A stretch of 64,000 nucleotides of DNA from Scilla litardierei (GCA_030789695.1 CM061139.1:102904037-102968036); one strand, 5' to 3'; positions 33,801 through 46,007 are shown, counted from the stretch's first letter. A program made the numbers and translations. Notes: generated by a model not told the origin, from the letters alone.

Positions 33801-34917
33801 GTCCATATATGGTCTTAAACAATCCTCAAGGCAATGGTATATACGATTTCAAGAAGTTGTCTTATCAAATGGTTTTTCCATGCTTGATGAAGACAACTGT
33901 GTATATATCAAGAGGATTAAGAGCAAGTACGTTATTATGTCTCTATATGTAGATGACATTTTAATAGCCGGAAATGACAAGGGCTTTGTGATGGATATCA
34001 AGGCTTGGCTTTCATCAGTTTTTGAGATGAAAGACATGTGAGAAGCCGCATATATCCTTGGAGTTAAGATTTCAAGGAATCGTTCAAAGAAACTTCTTTC
34101 TCTTTCATAAGAGACTTATATAAAGAAGTTTTTAGAACGTTTTAATATGCATGACTGCAAGTCCATTGATACTCCTATAAGCAAATGCGATAATTTATGT
34201 CTGAAATCATGTCCAAAGAACCAAAAGGAAAAGGAAATTATGGAAAAAGTTCCATATTCCAGTGCAGTTGGTAGTCTTATGTACGCTATAATGTGTACAA
34301 GATCGGACATCTGTTTTGTCGTTGGAATGGTAAGTCGTTACCAATCCAATCCAGTGCAAGTACACTGGAAAACAGTTAAGAGGATAATGTGGTATCTTAA
34401 AGGAACTGCTGACTATGCTTTATGCTATCAAGGAGATGCCTTGAGGCTCGAAGGCTACACTGATGCTGATTGGGCGGGTGATCTCGGTGAGCGACGATCG
34501 ACCTCAGGATATGTTTTTCTACTCGGATCTGGTGCAATATCCTGGAGTAGCAAGAAACAATCCTGCATCACACTTTCAACTATGGAAGCCGAGTTTGTAG
34601 CATTTAGCATGGCAGTCCAAGAGGCTGTTTGGCTTAGGAAATTCTTAGACAGGCTAATTGATGCAAATGACTCAGGTGCTGTACCAATACACAGTGTCAG
34701 TCAAGCATCTATAGCCTATGTCAAAGATCCAAAATTCCATTGTAAGACCAAACAGATAGATATCCGTTACAAATTTGCAAAAGACTATGATAAGACCAAG
34801 AAGGTAGACATATGGTACATATCTACGCATGAGATGATAGTGGATCAGCTTACGAAGGCAATCCTCAGAGATGTGTTTTACAAACACTTGTCATCTCAAG
34901 GATTGCATAAGAGCTGA
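30812..34917 (+). pseudogene. gag-pol: copia gag-pol polyprotein, frameshifted
   Basis: The likely start is MSSASKN at 30812. In order: a gag domain, a zinc knuckle CFKCNKFGHYARSC (31601-31642), and a protease whose catalytic triplet reads Asp-Ser-Asp instead of Asp-Ser-Gly (near 31738). Integrase follows, with an H-H-C-C finger and HSDICG, LTDRGGEY and NGVAERRN. RT has DVKTAFLNGEL and YVDDILIA, and RNase H has TDADWAGD and CITLSTMEAEF. A single-base loss near 33500 shifts the frame at the start of RT, and stops follow at 34039 and 34108, so RT and RNase H are dead in this copy. Confidence 0.9.
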
Positions 34918-35930
34918 GTTGTACCAATGTAAATTCCCATGTCTGTAAAAGATCAAATTTAATAAAAGAATAAGTTCTTTTCAACATTGCATATGAGTTT
35001 CTTGAAAATGTTTGTGTACATTTTAAAATCTCAGCTATATTTTCAAGTATGTCGGACAAATTGAGGTTGGCTCTCTCACATGAGCAACCGCCTTTATTAT
35101 ATCAGACGGATAAAATAAAGATGAGACCTGTTTAAAGTCAAAATCGTCAGACGGATGATTTAGAGTCATGACTTAAACAAAATGGTCGTATGAAAGATCT
35201 GTATCATATGGATGCTTACAAAAGATCTAATAGGATTCTTTAATCCTATCTGTCTTATGCAGGATGTGGGTCCAGAAGATTATTTGAGTAGTAAAAGGGA
35301 CTCAAAGTCAGACATTGTGGTGTCTGATCATCATCCTTACAACATCATTAAGACATACGCTCCCTGGGAAATGAGTGATGTTGTAATACGTATTCATACT
35401 ACGTATGCATTTTGACCATTGGGTTAGAATAGTAATTGTGTTTACTATTATGTGAGACCCAAAGACCACATGGGTCTTAACTCGTTACCCTTATGGACTC
35501 TGATTGGTTCCTTTAGATTTGACTGGGTGATTGCTATCTTAGCATGTTGATTATGGACTATGGTCAATTTGGTCCGGCGGGGCATGTTAGAAAAGCAAGT
35601 CAAGTCAAGATCTAAAGGATCGCAAGAAGAGGAAGATTAATTTCATATTCACATTTGGACTTTAGAGATTCAAAGCTGGCCAGCCAATTGTAATCCAGAT
35701 GGGATTCAATTGTTGAATATAAAGTATAAGAAATGTGAAGAAATAATCTAGGATAAAGCATGCGTTGATCTACTCAACTTTGCACCTCGAGGGGTGTTGT
35801 GTATCTCTAACAAGTGCACAACAGCAGACTCTATGCACATGACAGTCACACTGCCTATTTCTCGGTATGATAAACAGAAGAGTTAAAGGAAAGATGTTTC
35901 CTTACAATCCCCTCAAGTGTGAGTGGGAGA
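34918..35930. other. 3' untranslated region and polypurine tract of the copia element
   Basis: AT-rich, non-coding sequence. The purine-rich AGTGTGAGTGGGAGA at 35916-35930 lies directly before the 3' LTR and is the likely plus-strand primer. Confidence 0.65.
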
Positions 35931-36458
35931 TGTTGGATATGGACGACATGAATACACCCATGAGGGGATGTATGAGGGTATACGGACCTCAGATGTCGCG
36001 TGCACGAAAGCGTGCACGAAGGGAGCCTTTTCTCGTGTGAAAAGGACCACTCGATAAGTAGAAAAAGTCACTTTATAAGTGCATAAAGGCACTCGATAAG
36101 TGAATGAAGAAGAGGATAAGTAAAAGGGCTAATATAGGCTAATAAGCTTATAATTGGTTATTTCCTACAATAACTACCCCTAAAGCCTATAAATAGGACC
36201 CAAGGGTATGCCTTTTACAACAATCTAACCATGCCATAAGTTTGCATAAGGCAACTTATGTTCTTCTTCTCCCTTCCATTAAAATCCTCTTCTAAATAGA
36301 GATTTAGGCGGTGAAACTCTGCTTCGATCTTCCGTGACGAAGTACCGACCATTGTGGCGAATCCGAGGGTGAAGTTCAGAGACTACGGTGCCGTATACGC
36401 AAGCGTAAGTCTATGTTATTATTCGATCCTAATGTCGTTGTTTTGACAGGATCCTACA
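35931..36458 (+). repeat. 3' LTR of the copia element
   Basis: Near-identical partner of 28674-29200, ending GATCCTACA before AAAAG. Confidence 0.92.
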
Positions 36459-36463
36459 AAAAG

Positions 36464-36599
36464 ACCAAAATACCCTCCCACTAAGAAAAGGGCCTAAACT
36501 GCGCTCCCGCGTCTCCTGCGACGTGCGTAAGTGATGACGCCTCCGCTGCCACGTGCTCCATCGGTAGAGGGGGATTCGACGCTAGGTGCGCTCGCATCA
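36464..36599 (-). repeat. 3' LTR of the chromovirus, inner piece
   Basis: It matches 46275-46412 (…gcgctcccgcgtctcctgcg…) and ends CGCATCA. On the minus strand it is preceded by the polypurine tract TTTTAGTGGGGGGTAT (36600-36616). Confidence 0.85.
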
Positions 36600-36913
36600 A
36601 TACCCCCCACTAAAAGAGCCACCTTGTCCTCAAGGTGGAAATCCGGATACTGCGCCTGGACCACATCATAATCCTCCCAAGTAGAGTCGTAGTATGGTAG
36701 CCCTGCCCAGTAGATCATCACCTCTCTCTGCCGTCCCGCTCCCTGGCGAACCACTCTCACCTCTAAGGGCTCCAACAACACCTCCATGTCCTCCTTAAGT
36801 GTAGGGGGAAGAGTGGGGGAAACAGCATGGTCTCCAATCACCCTCCGAAACTGCGACACGTGGAACACAGGGTGAATCGTCGAAGAGGCCGACAGCCTCA
36901 ACCGGTACGCCAC
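36494..36913 (-). pseudogene. integrase C-terminus and chromodomain of the chromovirus
   Basis: Residues include STIHPVFHVSQFRRVIG, typical of the end of the gypsy integrase, followed by a chromodomain with REVMIYWAGLPYYDSTWEDY. The last ~35 codons run into the LTR. The 5' side is cut by the SIRE-like element at 36914 and the frame resumes at 43976, the two halves meeting at the duplicated GCCAC. The chromodomain probably guided insertion to particular histone marks. Confidence 0.85.
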
Positions 36914-38637
36914 TGTAATGCCCTGATAGCTACTGCATAAGTACTAGAGGGGGGTGAATAGTAATTTAAAATAATCAACAGTATAATTCCTAATTATCTT
37001 ACAAACTCAAGCAACAATGCGGAATAACTACAAACAACAAGAATTAAACAATGCAAACATGCGATATAACGGGTTTGAATCCACCCAAGTCTCCCTGACT
37101 TGTTCCTGGTGATCCTACGTCCCAACCACCCGGATCCCCTCCGGATACTTGAGTTAGAATCCTCTAACCCATGTTTGCACTATGAAATTCTTGTTGAAAA
37201 CCTATACAAGACCAAATCATACACAAACGAAAACGTGACTCCCACAACCTGGGATCACGATCTTCTCTCACAACCGAGAGATAATCTTGCAATATCAAAG
37301 TAAATGAAACGATGAAATACTTACCAACAAAATCCTATGCCTTGAGTAAACTTGCAATATTAGGGCAAGGAGGATTTTGAGGAAGAAGATGACACCAAAC
37401 CCTAGCGCCACCAAGATAACCAGCAATAGATGGCTAGGGAGAGATTGGTGACTTTGAATCAAGCTCTTGGCTTGAATGGCTCACAATGAAGAAAATCTCT
37501 CTTGAGGAATTAGGGCTTGAGGGAGAGATTCTTGTGAGAAGAGAGAGCTTAAAATGAGATTGAATGGCTCCTCTCTTAGATGTGAAAATGTCTCTATTCT
37601 CAGCCTTGAATCTCTGGTTTGAGGCCCTCAAACATATATAGGGAAGAGACAAAACGGTCACAAATTTCGTGGCATTTAATGCCCCAACGGCTCTATTCTG
37701 AAGCAACTTAATCGGTCTAAGAAGGATCACTGACCGATTAGTTTCTCAACTAGTCGGTTAGTGATTCTTCTTGGACCGACTAAGAGGTTCATATCCAATA
37801 AAGATAGTTTAGCAGATATAGAACTAGTCGGTCTAAGAAAACTTGCCAACCGACTAGTTTGTCAACTAGTCGGTCGGTGAGTGTTCTTTGACCGACTAAG
37901 TAGTTGAAAAGCAATAAGCTGAACACAAGAGAACTAGTCGGTCTAAGAACAAATTCCAACCGACTAGTTTCACAACTAGTCGGTCGACGGTTGTTCTTTG
38001 ACCAACTAACGATAAACAGTAGCTCAGGCTGTGAAAATGAAGGCATAACTAGTCGGTCTAAGAAGGATTCCATACCGACTAGTTTGACAACTAGTCGGTC
38101 GGTGAACCTTCTTGGACCGACTAATTGATCAACAGTGAATGAGCTAAATTAGAGTAGGATATCTAGTCGGTTCAAGAAGGATTGCCGACCGACTAGATTG
38201 CCATCTAGTCGGTTAGTTCTTCTTCTTAAACCAACTAAGATGCATAAGAAGCCGAGGAAAGAAGCGATATGCTTCGGGAAAGATTCTAATGGCTTCTATG
38301 ACAATCCTAGCTCTAAGATATGAGCGTTATGAAGATTATAATGTAAGTCCTACTCAAGGCTTAACATTCTACGAAAAGAAGCTAGAAAACTATATAAATA
38401 AACTTGACGAACCGTCTTCAAAGCTTCAATCTGAAACTCTTGACTTCAATAATGCTCCTAGAGCTTCAACGAAGCTTCAGGCACACGATCATGCGTTTTG
38501 AGAAGTCTTAAGACGGCGCTTTTGATGTACGTAGAATATTTGGCGACGATCTTCATTACCGCGCTCACAAGGAGTTAGTTCACGATATTTACGTTTGTTC
38601 ATCATCAAAACCAAATCCGGGGAGTCAATACTCAACA
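36914..38637 (-). repeat. 3' LTR of the SIRE-like element
   Basis: It runs TGTAATGCCCTGATAG to ...ACTCAACA on the + strand. It contains the five-unit CTAGTCGGTC array and, further along the minus strand, a TATA-like TATATAT at 37640-37634. Confidence 0.88.
37707..38232 (-). promoter_or_regulatory. five-unit palindromic CTAGTCGGTC array upstream of TATA
   Basis: Five units spaced ~110-115 bases each hold two facing pairs: a CTAGTCGGTC arm, a TAAGAA-type loop, and a GACCGACTAG arm, then a second copy with a TTCTT loop. The leftmost unit has AATCGGTC facing GACCGATT, a compensatory change. The array is repeated in the other LTR at 43044-43580, and a related array is in the Tekay LTR at 51998-52310. 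Confidence 0.75.
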
Positions 38638-39949
38638 TCTCCCCCTTTTTGGTGATGACAAACCAACATAACTAATAATCAATAATAATGATTAAAATGA
38701 AATTTACTTACTCCCCTGCATTGATGATACGTTAATTCAGAATTAAATAATAATCATACGCATCAAGCAGACGAGGAAAGAATAAAATGTGAATCCAATT
38801 ATTGAAATATCGGATTTGAAATCCATTTTTATATCTTAACTCCCCCTGAATCTAACATATCAAATTAGATTCACGGTAAATTGCTTTAAATAATCATTTA
38901 GCACATCGTTATTATTAGTTCTCTCCCCCTTTGGCATTAGCAAAAAGAGCGGGAGGAGATCAACAACAACAACAATGGCTAAGAATAAAAGCATGAGAGT
39001 CGAAGAATACGACCACAGTCCAAATGACACCAATGGAAAATAACGAATAAAATCAAAGCGTGCCAACAAGACCATAGTCGAAAATCGAAAAATGAAATCA
39101 TCAAAACTCAAATCAATTTCACATATTAAGTTATAGAACATACTCTCCAATATCAACATTCTTAGTGAATTTAGTGCATGGAAAATAATTCTATGTTTTC
39201 ATAGAAATAATTCTATTTAATCAATTTAATCGTCGAGCGACGAAATCAACATCAGAGACAAAAAAAATAAAGTGCACACTGAAGTAAATGGCAACACGAT
39301 GTACACATCATACAACACCAAAAGTCACAACATCGATCGAAAAGGATCACAAAGGGTAAGCATACCGAATATAAGTGAAGTGTGCGATGTGAGGTGACAA
39401 GGTGATTAAAACAATAAGAATATCAATTATCTATATCACGCAAAATTTTTATGCCAAAATAAAGATAGAAACTTCATAAAATATATGGCATACACAATTC
39501 TAGTACACTAGGATACTAATTGAAACAATGTTCAAAAGAACCATAGTACTAGCATGCATTCCAGAAGAGATACTCACTAAATGAGTCAATAAACAGCATG
39601 GAATGCCATGAGCATAAGAAAGATAAGAATTATAACATAAGCTCAAAACTAGCATCAAAATATGCATGAGATAGTTTAAAACACAAAGTGACATCTACAT
39701 GCATTCAACACACATGGATACCATATGTAAGAATATACTTACAACATTAAGCTCCCCCTACTTTGGTGCATCACTTAAGCACCATCAACTCCATTTGAAA
39801 GAAAAACTTTGCAAATCAAGGAGTTGGTAAGGTTGGTTTCCCACGGTGGATTGAACCTAGAAAACATAATTTTGGTATCCAATTATTCTTGGAGCTAAAT
39901 ATTGATTTGTTGCTCATTCTCTTATTCTTGAGTACCTGAAGATAAAATA
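38638..39949. other. non-coding 3' region and PPT of the SIRE-like element
   Basis: On the minus strand ACCAAAAAGGGGGAGA (38638-38653) abuts the 3' LTR and is the polypurine tract. The rest is AT-rich without a supported ORF, where an autonomous relative would carry pol. Confidence 0.65.
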
Positions 39950-42217
39950 TCATTCAATGGTACCCAAGGACATTGGGTCCTAAGAGATTAGACCTTTGGA
40001 AGCCAAGTCCAATTGGACTTAGACTTCCCAACAAAATCATCATTGTGCACAACATTCGTGAAATACGAATTAATATATGCTTGTTTTTCATGCATGCTTG
40101 TGTTCTTCGGGCCCCAAATAGTGAATTTCTTGGGAACCCTATTCCTATTAGGAGCATGCATACGTTGTTGATTTCTACGTGATGCATGTCGTGGATAAGC
40201 TTATGGCACATGATGAAATGGTGGTGGCGACATATGATATGATGCATGATGGTAATCATTCATGTGATAGTGATGTGGATGAACATATGTATGTGGAGGA
40301 ACACGTGCATGAGTGTGTCTCACATGGTGTGCACATGCTCATGGACGTGGAGCATAGAAATCATCGTACGTGCGAACAGGTGGGGTAGGATGTGTGTTCC
40401 TACGTGGCATAGTATTTGTGTACATAAATGCATGACCCTTCTTTGGAGGTCCACCCAAAGTGGGTTTCTTTCCAAACGGGGGGTGTGTACCTAATGAGAG
40501 CACCATTGGTAGATGAACTACCCTTGGGGTGTTTACTCCCACTAGTTGAGGCATCGAAAGTTTGCCTAACAAAGGCGGTGGACGATTTGGATGAATCTCC
40601 CATCTTATACCCCAAGCCAATGTGATGATTGGCCGGAAGTAAGTCATTTATGATATTATCCAAATGTCCCTTACCTTTATTGAATTTATTAATTCGGCCT
40701 AATGTGCACTCATACTTCTCGGTGAGAGAATGCATAGAAGCAACCAAGGTGGACACTTGCGATGTGAGTGCATAAACACGAGACTTGAGATTCTCATTCT
40801 CAATACTCAAAGTTGAGTTTCGAGAAATCCAATCCGCTATATCGTGTTCATCCGAATTCTCAATATGAACATGCTCAAGTTGAGATTTGAGATTTACAAT
40901 CTCATTTCTCAAACCTTCAACAACGGTGTCGTTGTTGATGATGATATGCTTAGGTGAGGTTTGGAGACTAGTTAGCTCATCTTTAGTCTTAATATATCTA
41001 TTAGCCAATTTAGAAAACTTAGACCAAATTTGTTCGTTAGCTAATCTAAGGTCATCCATCGTTACTTCATCGCCTTCATCCTCGCTTTCATCGGAGGATG
41101 TCTCTTGATCATGTTCCTCTCTTGCCATGACGCACATGTGTGCTTGCACCACTTGTTCATCATCCGACTCTACACTTGAGGAGTCATCTTCGGAGTCGGT
41201 GAATGTACCGACAAGTCCTTTCTTGTACCCTTTCTTGTACTTTCTCGACTTGTCGTACTTGGGTGCCTTCTACTTCTCCTAGTGTTTGTTGAGAGGACAA
41301 TCCGTCTTGATGTGTCCTGTCTTGTTGCATTTATAACACAAAGGAGAGGAGGCATTAGTCGAACTAAATTTAGATTTATTCTTGACCTTACCTTTTCGGA
41401 AGAATCGGTTGAACTTCTTTGCCAAACCGGCCAAAGCTTCTATGTCCAACTCGTCTTCCGATTCTTCATCATCAGTAGATGTAGATGTAGATGGAGCGGC
41501 CTTGAAAGCAATCGCCTTTTTCTTTGGCTCGTCTTGCTTCAAGTAAGACTTCATCTTGTCCTGCAGCTTTAGTTTACTGTCCTTGCGTACCTCATAAGAC
41601 ATCAAGGTACCCATTAGTTGTATGACAGTATATTTACTCATGTTGTTACCTTCCTCGATGGTGAAGGTACGCTTTTCCCAACAAGAAGGAAGTCCATCGA
41701 TAATCTTTGAGACTTTCTCCTTTTGGGTGTAAGTCTTTCCAAGAGCCTCCAACTCGTTGGTAATGTCAACGAAGCGAGCATAGTACTCCTTTATCTTCTC
41801 ACCCTGTTGCATGTGAAATAATTCGAAATCTTTATTTACAACAGTGAGTTTGGAGTCTCTTACCCTACTCGTTCCTTCATGCAAGATGAGGAGTGAGTTC
41901 CAGATTTGATATGCACTCTTACATGTGCATATCTTATTGAAGTCTTCGGGCTCCAAAGCACATTGCAAGGTGTTCATTGCCTTGGCATTGTTTACCTCCG
42001 CGGTAATCCATTTCGTGAAGTCTTGTTCGGCGGGATCGAAATACTCCGTCAACGTAGCTCTCCATAGTGAAGTGCTCCGGAGGAACGTTTCCATCCTGTA
42101 TTTCCAGTACCCATAGTTGGTACCGTTGAAATGAGGAGGTCTAGTTGAGGAGTGTCCTTCCATCACTGAAGAAGCTCCTTCACGATTCTTGAAGACACTG
42201 TAGTCGTTGTTTGTCAT
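39950..42217 (-). pseudogene. gag: SIRE-type gag with in-frame stops
   Basis: It starts MTNNDYS at 42217. Residues 1-~220 are the copia gag domain (FNGTNYGYWKYRMETFL ... ALEPEDFNKICTCKSAYQIW). An acidic linker and zinc knuckle CYKCNKTGHIKTDC (41300-41341) follow. Two in-frame TAG codons (41279-41281 and 41270-41272) interrupt it, and the same frame is then open to 40400. That part includes an acidic segment and a long coiled coil (ELTSLQ ... LRNEIVNLKSQLEHV). Beyond 40400 a His-rich, stop-containing tail contains WVP-like motifs reminiscent of the end of SIRE gag. Confidence 0.75.
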
Positions 42218-42228
42218 AGCTATGAACT

Positions 42229-42244
42229 TGGCTTTGATACCAAA
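42229..42244 (-). other. PBS of the SIRE-like element
   Basis: The minus strand reads TGGTATCAAAGCCAAG immediately after the LTR, one base different from the initiator tRNA-Met complement TGGTATCAGAGC. Confidence 0.75.
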
Positions 42245-43975
42245 TGTAATACCCTGATAGCGACTGCACAAGTACTAAAGGGGGGTGAATAGTACTTTAA
42301 AATAATCAAGAGTATAATTCCTAATTATCTTGTAAACTCAAACAACAATGCGGAATAACTACAAACAACAAGAATTAAACAATGGAAACATGCGATATAA
42401 CGGGTTCGGATCCACCCAAGTCTCCCTGACTTGTTCCCGGTGATCCTACGTCCCAACCACCCAGATCCCCTCCGGATACTTGAGTTAGAATCCTCTAACC
42501 CAAGTTTGCACTATGAAATTCTTGTAGAAAACATCTACAAGACCAAATCATACACAAACGAAAACGTGACTCCCACAACCTGGGATCACGATCTTCTCTC
42601 ACAACCGAGAGATAATCTTGCAATATCAAAGTAAATGAAACGATGAAATACTTACCAACAAAATCCTATGCCTTGAGTAAACTTGCAATATTAGGGCAAT
42701 GAGGATTTTGAGGAAGAAGATGACACCAAACCCTAGCGCCACCAAGATAACCAGCAATAGATGGCTAGGGAGGATTGGTGACTTGAATCAAGCTCTTGGC
42801 TTGAATGGCTCACAATGAAGAGAATCTCTCTTGAGGAATTAGGGCTAAAGAAGTTGAGGGAGAGATTCTTGTGAGAAGAGAGAGTTTGGAAATGAGATTG
42901 AATGGCTCCTCTCTTAGATGTGAAAATGTCTCTATTCTCAGCCTTGAATCCCTAGTTTGAGGCCCTCAAACATATATAGGGAAGAGAAAAAACGGTCACA
43001 AATTTCGTGGCATTTAATGCCCCAACGGCTCTATTCTGAAGCAGCTTAATCGGTCTAAGAAGGATCACTGACCGATTAGTTTCTCAACTAGTCGGTCAGT
43101 GATTCTTCTTGGACCGACTAAGAGGTTCACAACTAATAAAGATAGTTCAGGAGATATAGAACTAGTCGGTCTAAGAAGACTTGCCAACCGACTAGTTTGT
43201 CAACTAGTCGGTCGGTGAGTGTTCTTTGACCGACTAAGCAGTTGAAAAACAATAAGCTGAACACGAGAGAACTAGTCGGTCTAAGAACAAATTCCAACCG
43301 ACTAGTTTCACAACTAGTCGGTCGACGGTTGTTCTTTGACCGACTAACGATAAACAGTAGCTCAGGCTGTGAAAATGAAGGCATAACTAGTCGGTCTAAG
43401 AAGGATTCCAAACCGACTAGTTTAACAACTAGTCGGTCGGTGAACCTTCTTGGACCGACTAATTGATCAACAGTGAATGAGCTGAATTAGAGTAGGATAT
43501 CTAGTCGGTTCAAAAAGGATTGCCGACCGACTAGATTGCCATCTAGTCGGTTGGTTCTTCTTCTTGAACCAACTAAGATGCATAAGAAGCCGAGGAAAGA
43601 AGCGATAAGCTTTGGGAAAGATTCTAATGGCTTCTATGACAATCCTAACTCTAAGATATGAGCGTTATGAAGATTATAATGTAAGTCCTACTCAAGGCTT
43701 AACATTCTACGAAAAGAAGCTAGAAGACTATATAAATATACTTGACGAATCGTCTTCAACGCTTCAATCCGAAACTCTTGACTTCAATAATGCTCCTAGA
43801 GCTTCAACGAAGCTTCAGGCACACGATCACGTGCTTTGAGAAGTCTTGAGACATCGCTTTTGATGTACGAAGAATATTTGGCGACGATCTCCATAACTGC
43901 GCTCACAAGGAGTTAGTTCACAATATTTACATTTGTTCATCATCAAAACCAAATCCGGAGAGTCAATACTCAATA
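42245..43975 (-). repeat. 5' LTR of the SIRE-like element
   Basis: Close partner of 36914-38637. It carries its own copy of the CTAGTCGGTC array (43044-43580), and the TATA-like TATATA is near 42972. Confidence 0.88.
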
Positions 43976-44790
43976 GCCACATGTCCGACCGTGGCCTCCA
44001 CCTGATATGGACCGAAGTAATGAGCCTCCAGCTTCTCGTTAGGCCTCCTCGCCATCGACCTCTGCCTGTAGGGACGTAGCTTGAGATAGACCATATCTCC
44101 CACCTGGAACCTAACGTCCCGTCGATGTCCGTCCGCCTGAGACTTCATCATCTGCTGAGCCCGCAACAGGTTCTTCCGCAGCTCCTCCAACAGCCCATCC
44201 CTCTCCTCCATGTACGTCTCCACTCGCGACACAGGAGTCTGGCTGTTCCCAAAGCGCACCAAGGGTGGAGGGTCACGTCCGTATAATACCCGAAAAGGAG
44301 TCGTCCCTGCCCTTGAATGGTACGAGGTGTTGTACCAATACTCCGCCCACGCCAACCACCTGTACCACTGCCTAGGTGTGTCTGAAGCAAAACACCGCAA
44401 GTACGTCTCCACACTGCGGTTGACAACCTCCGTCTGACTGTCGGTCTGAGGGTGGTAAGCGGTACTCCTCTTCAGGACCGTACCCTGTACCCTAAATAAC
44501 TCCCTCCAAAAGATGCTCATGAACACCTTGTCCCTGTCAGACACGATGGACACCGGTACCCCATGCATCCGTATCACCTCCTTCAAGAACGCCGTTTCTA
44601 CTGATACGGCTGTGTAAGGATGCCTCAAGGGAATGAAGTGGGCATACTTACTCAACCTATCTACTACCACCATGATCACCATGTACCCCTCTGAACGAGG
44701 TAGCCCGTCGATGAAATCCATGGTGATATCCTCCCACACCCTCTCCGGTAGTGCCAGCAGTTGTAGCAGCCCCACTGGAGCCATCGCCAT
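43976..44790 (-). pseudogene. integrase core of the chromovirus
   Basis: It contains [39 protein letters not shown] and [15 protein letters not shown], with the D, D and E of the catalytic core visible. It continues to [13 protein letters not shown] and [11 protein letters not shown], where the SIRE-like element interrupts it. It is preceded by a stop or frameshift separating it from 44826-45209. Confidence 0.85.
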
Positions 44791-44825
44791 GTACTTGTGA
44801 CGCTGACAGACGTCACGAGCTGCAA

Positions 44826-45209
44826 TTAAGCGTGCAATACCCCTCTACATCCCTGGCCAGTACACCTCTCTGGCCATCCTCTGATAAGTCTACTGCACCC
44901 CCGAGTGCCCCCCGTCACGGAGCTATGGAACTCCTGGAACAAAACGGGTATGAAAGCAGAGGTCCTCGGCAACACTAACCTCCCCTGGTACAGTAGTCGG
45001 CGCCCCTCCAACGAATACCCTGCCGGCCCATCCGCCCTACTCTGTAACAGCCCTCGGATCAACAGCAACTCCGCATCACCCTCCACCTCCTGCAACATGG
45101 GCTCCCAGTCCAGCCACATGGGCCGCGACAATGCCCTCAAGTCCACACACTCCTCCCGTCGAGACAAGGCATCCGCAGCCTTGTTCTCCTTCCCCGGGCC
45201 CACCATGAA
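44826..45209 (-). pseudogene. RNase H end and integrase zinc-finger remnant
   Basis: GKENKAADALSRREE is the usual end of gypsy RNase H. The following ~90 residues correspond to the integrase N-terminal zinc finger (FHSSVTGGTRG), but its second half is frameshifted. Upstream coding (RT, most of RNase H) is missing. Confidence 0.75.
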
Positions 45210-45560
45210 GCCCGCCACACCCCCAAATGGCCCTACCGTGCTCACCACACCCCCTGGGGGTCGCCCGGGCCTGTTGACCCCTGCCCGTGGTCCAGCGGGC
45301 CCGTCCGGCCCCAAAAAGGGGCTGACAGCCCTTCGCCGCCCCTGCCTGGGGCTGTCGACCCCCGGCGGGGGTCACGAGGCTTGTCCGACCACCGATGGGG
45401 GTCGGCGATCCTTGGGCACCCCTGGAAGGGGGTACCGGTCCTTCGGCGATCCCGATTTGGGTCGCCGAAGGCCGGTCGGTGCCGACAGGCCCCGCCCAGG
45501 CCTGGGGAGGGCAGTGCGGGCCTGTCGGTCCCTAAACAGGCCCGACATGGCCTGTGGTTG
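45210..45560. repeat. GC-rich filler with local inverted repeats replacing gag-RT
   Basis: About 350 bases of GC-rich text full of short facing arms, for example GACCCCCGGCGGGGGTC and GGCGATCCCGATTTGGGTCGCC-like pairs near 45355-45470. It stands where capsid, protease and RT should be. The ORFs across it (Gly/Pro/Arg-rich) look accidental. Confidence 0.65.
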
Positions 45561-45984
45561 AAAACCCGGGCCCTGCTGTGCTAAACCCTAGCGCGCCGGC
45601 TAGGGTTTGAGCCGCCGCCGCCGCGGATGTTCCCCCTTGGCTCGGAAATTCCTGATTTGTTGAATCGACGTCGGAATCGCCTTGGATCTCTTCCGTCGCC
45701 TTCCCCTTGTCCCGATCCGTCGCCTTCTCCTTGGTCAAGTCATGCAACATTGCCATCATCGCCAGAATCGCAGCCGTGGCGTTCTTCAAAATTTTAAGAT
45801 CCCTCCCCGACTCCGCGGCTTCCCTTCTCATGATCCGAAGTTCCGTTTGAATGTCCTCTTTGGTGTTTGCGTGATCCTTGATCGAAGCCTCCATCGTCTT
45901 CCTCAAACCCTCGATCTCTTGATTGAGATCGTCGCGGAGACCTTGGATCTTCTCGTCCACGGAAGCTCTCGTCCCCGTTGCCAT
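45561..45984 (-). pseudogene. gag: gag N-terminus of the chromovirus
   Basis: It starts MATGTRASVDEKIQGLRDDL at 45984, followed by a long heptad-patterned coiled coil (to about residue 90) and an acidic/serine-rich stretch. The frame then enters the GC-rich filler and stops at 45532. No capsid domain or zinc knuckle remains. Confidence 0.65.
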
Positions 45985-45995
45985 GGAATCGTAGT

Positions 45996-46007
45996 GCTCT
46001 GATACCA
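45996..46007 (-). other. PBS of the chromovirus, initiator tRNA-Met
   Basis: The minus strand reads TGGTATCAGAGC two bases after the 5' LTR. Confidence 0.88.

Larger units (their letters stand above)
28674..36458 (+). mobile_element. Ty1/copia element, full length, coding region decayed
   Basis: LTRs at 28674-29200 and 35931-36458 (527 and 528 bases) run TGTTGGATATGG...GATCCTACA and are almost identical. The TSD is AAAAG on the right (36459-36463) and AAATG on the left (one change). The original target sequence is confirmed by the partner chromovirus LTR at 46270-46285. A PBS, one gag-pol frame and a purine tract before the 3' LTR are present. The polyprotein has a frameshift and stops. Confidence 0.92.
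36914..43975 (-). mobile_element. SIRE-like Ty1/copia element with gag only
   Basis: LTRs at 36914-38637 and 42245-43975, TSD GCCAC (36909-36913 and 43976-43980). The minus-strand order is 5' LTR, an initiator-Met-type PBS with one mismatch, a gag with zinc knuckle and coiled coil, ~1.3 kb without ORFs, a purine tract, and the 3' LTR. No protease, integrase, RT or RNase H is present, so it is non-autonomous. The outermost LTR base pair is mutated on the right (CAATA instead of CAACA). Confidence 0.88.

Noticed and set aside
37707..38232. CRISPR-like regular repeats
   Set aside because: The repeats are degenerate palindromic promoter units in a plant LTR, with no uniform repeat-spacer structure and no cas genes.
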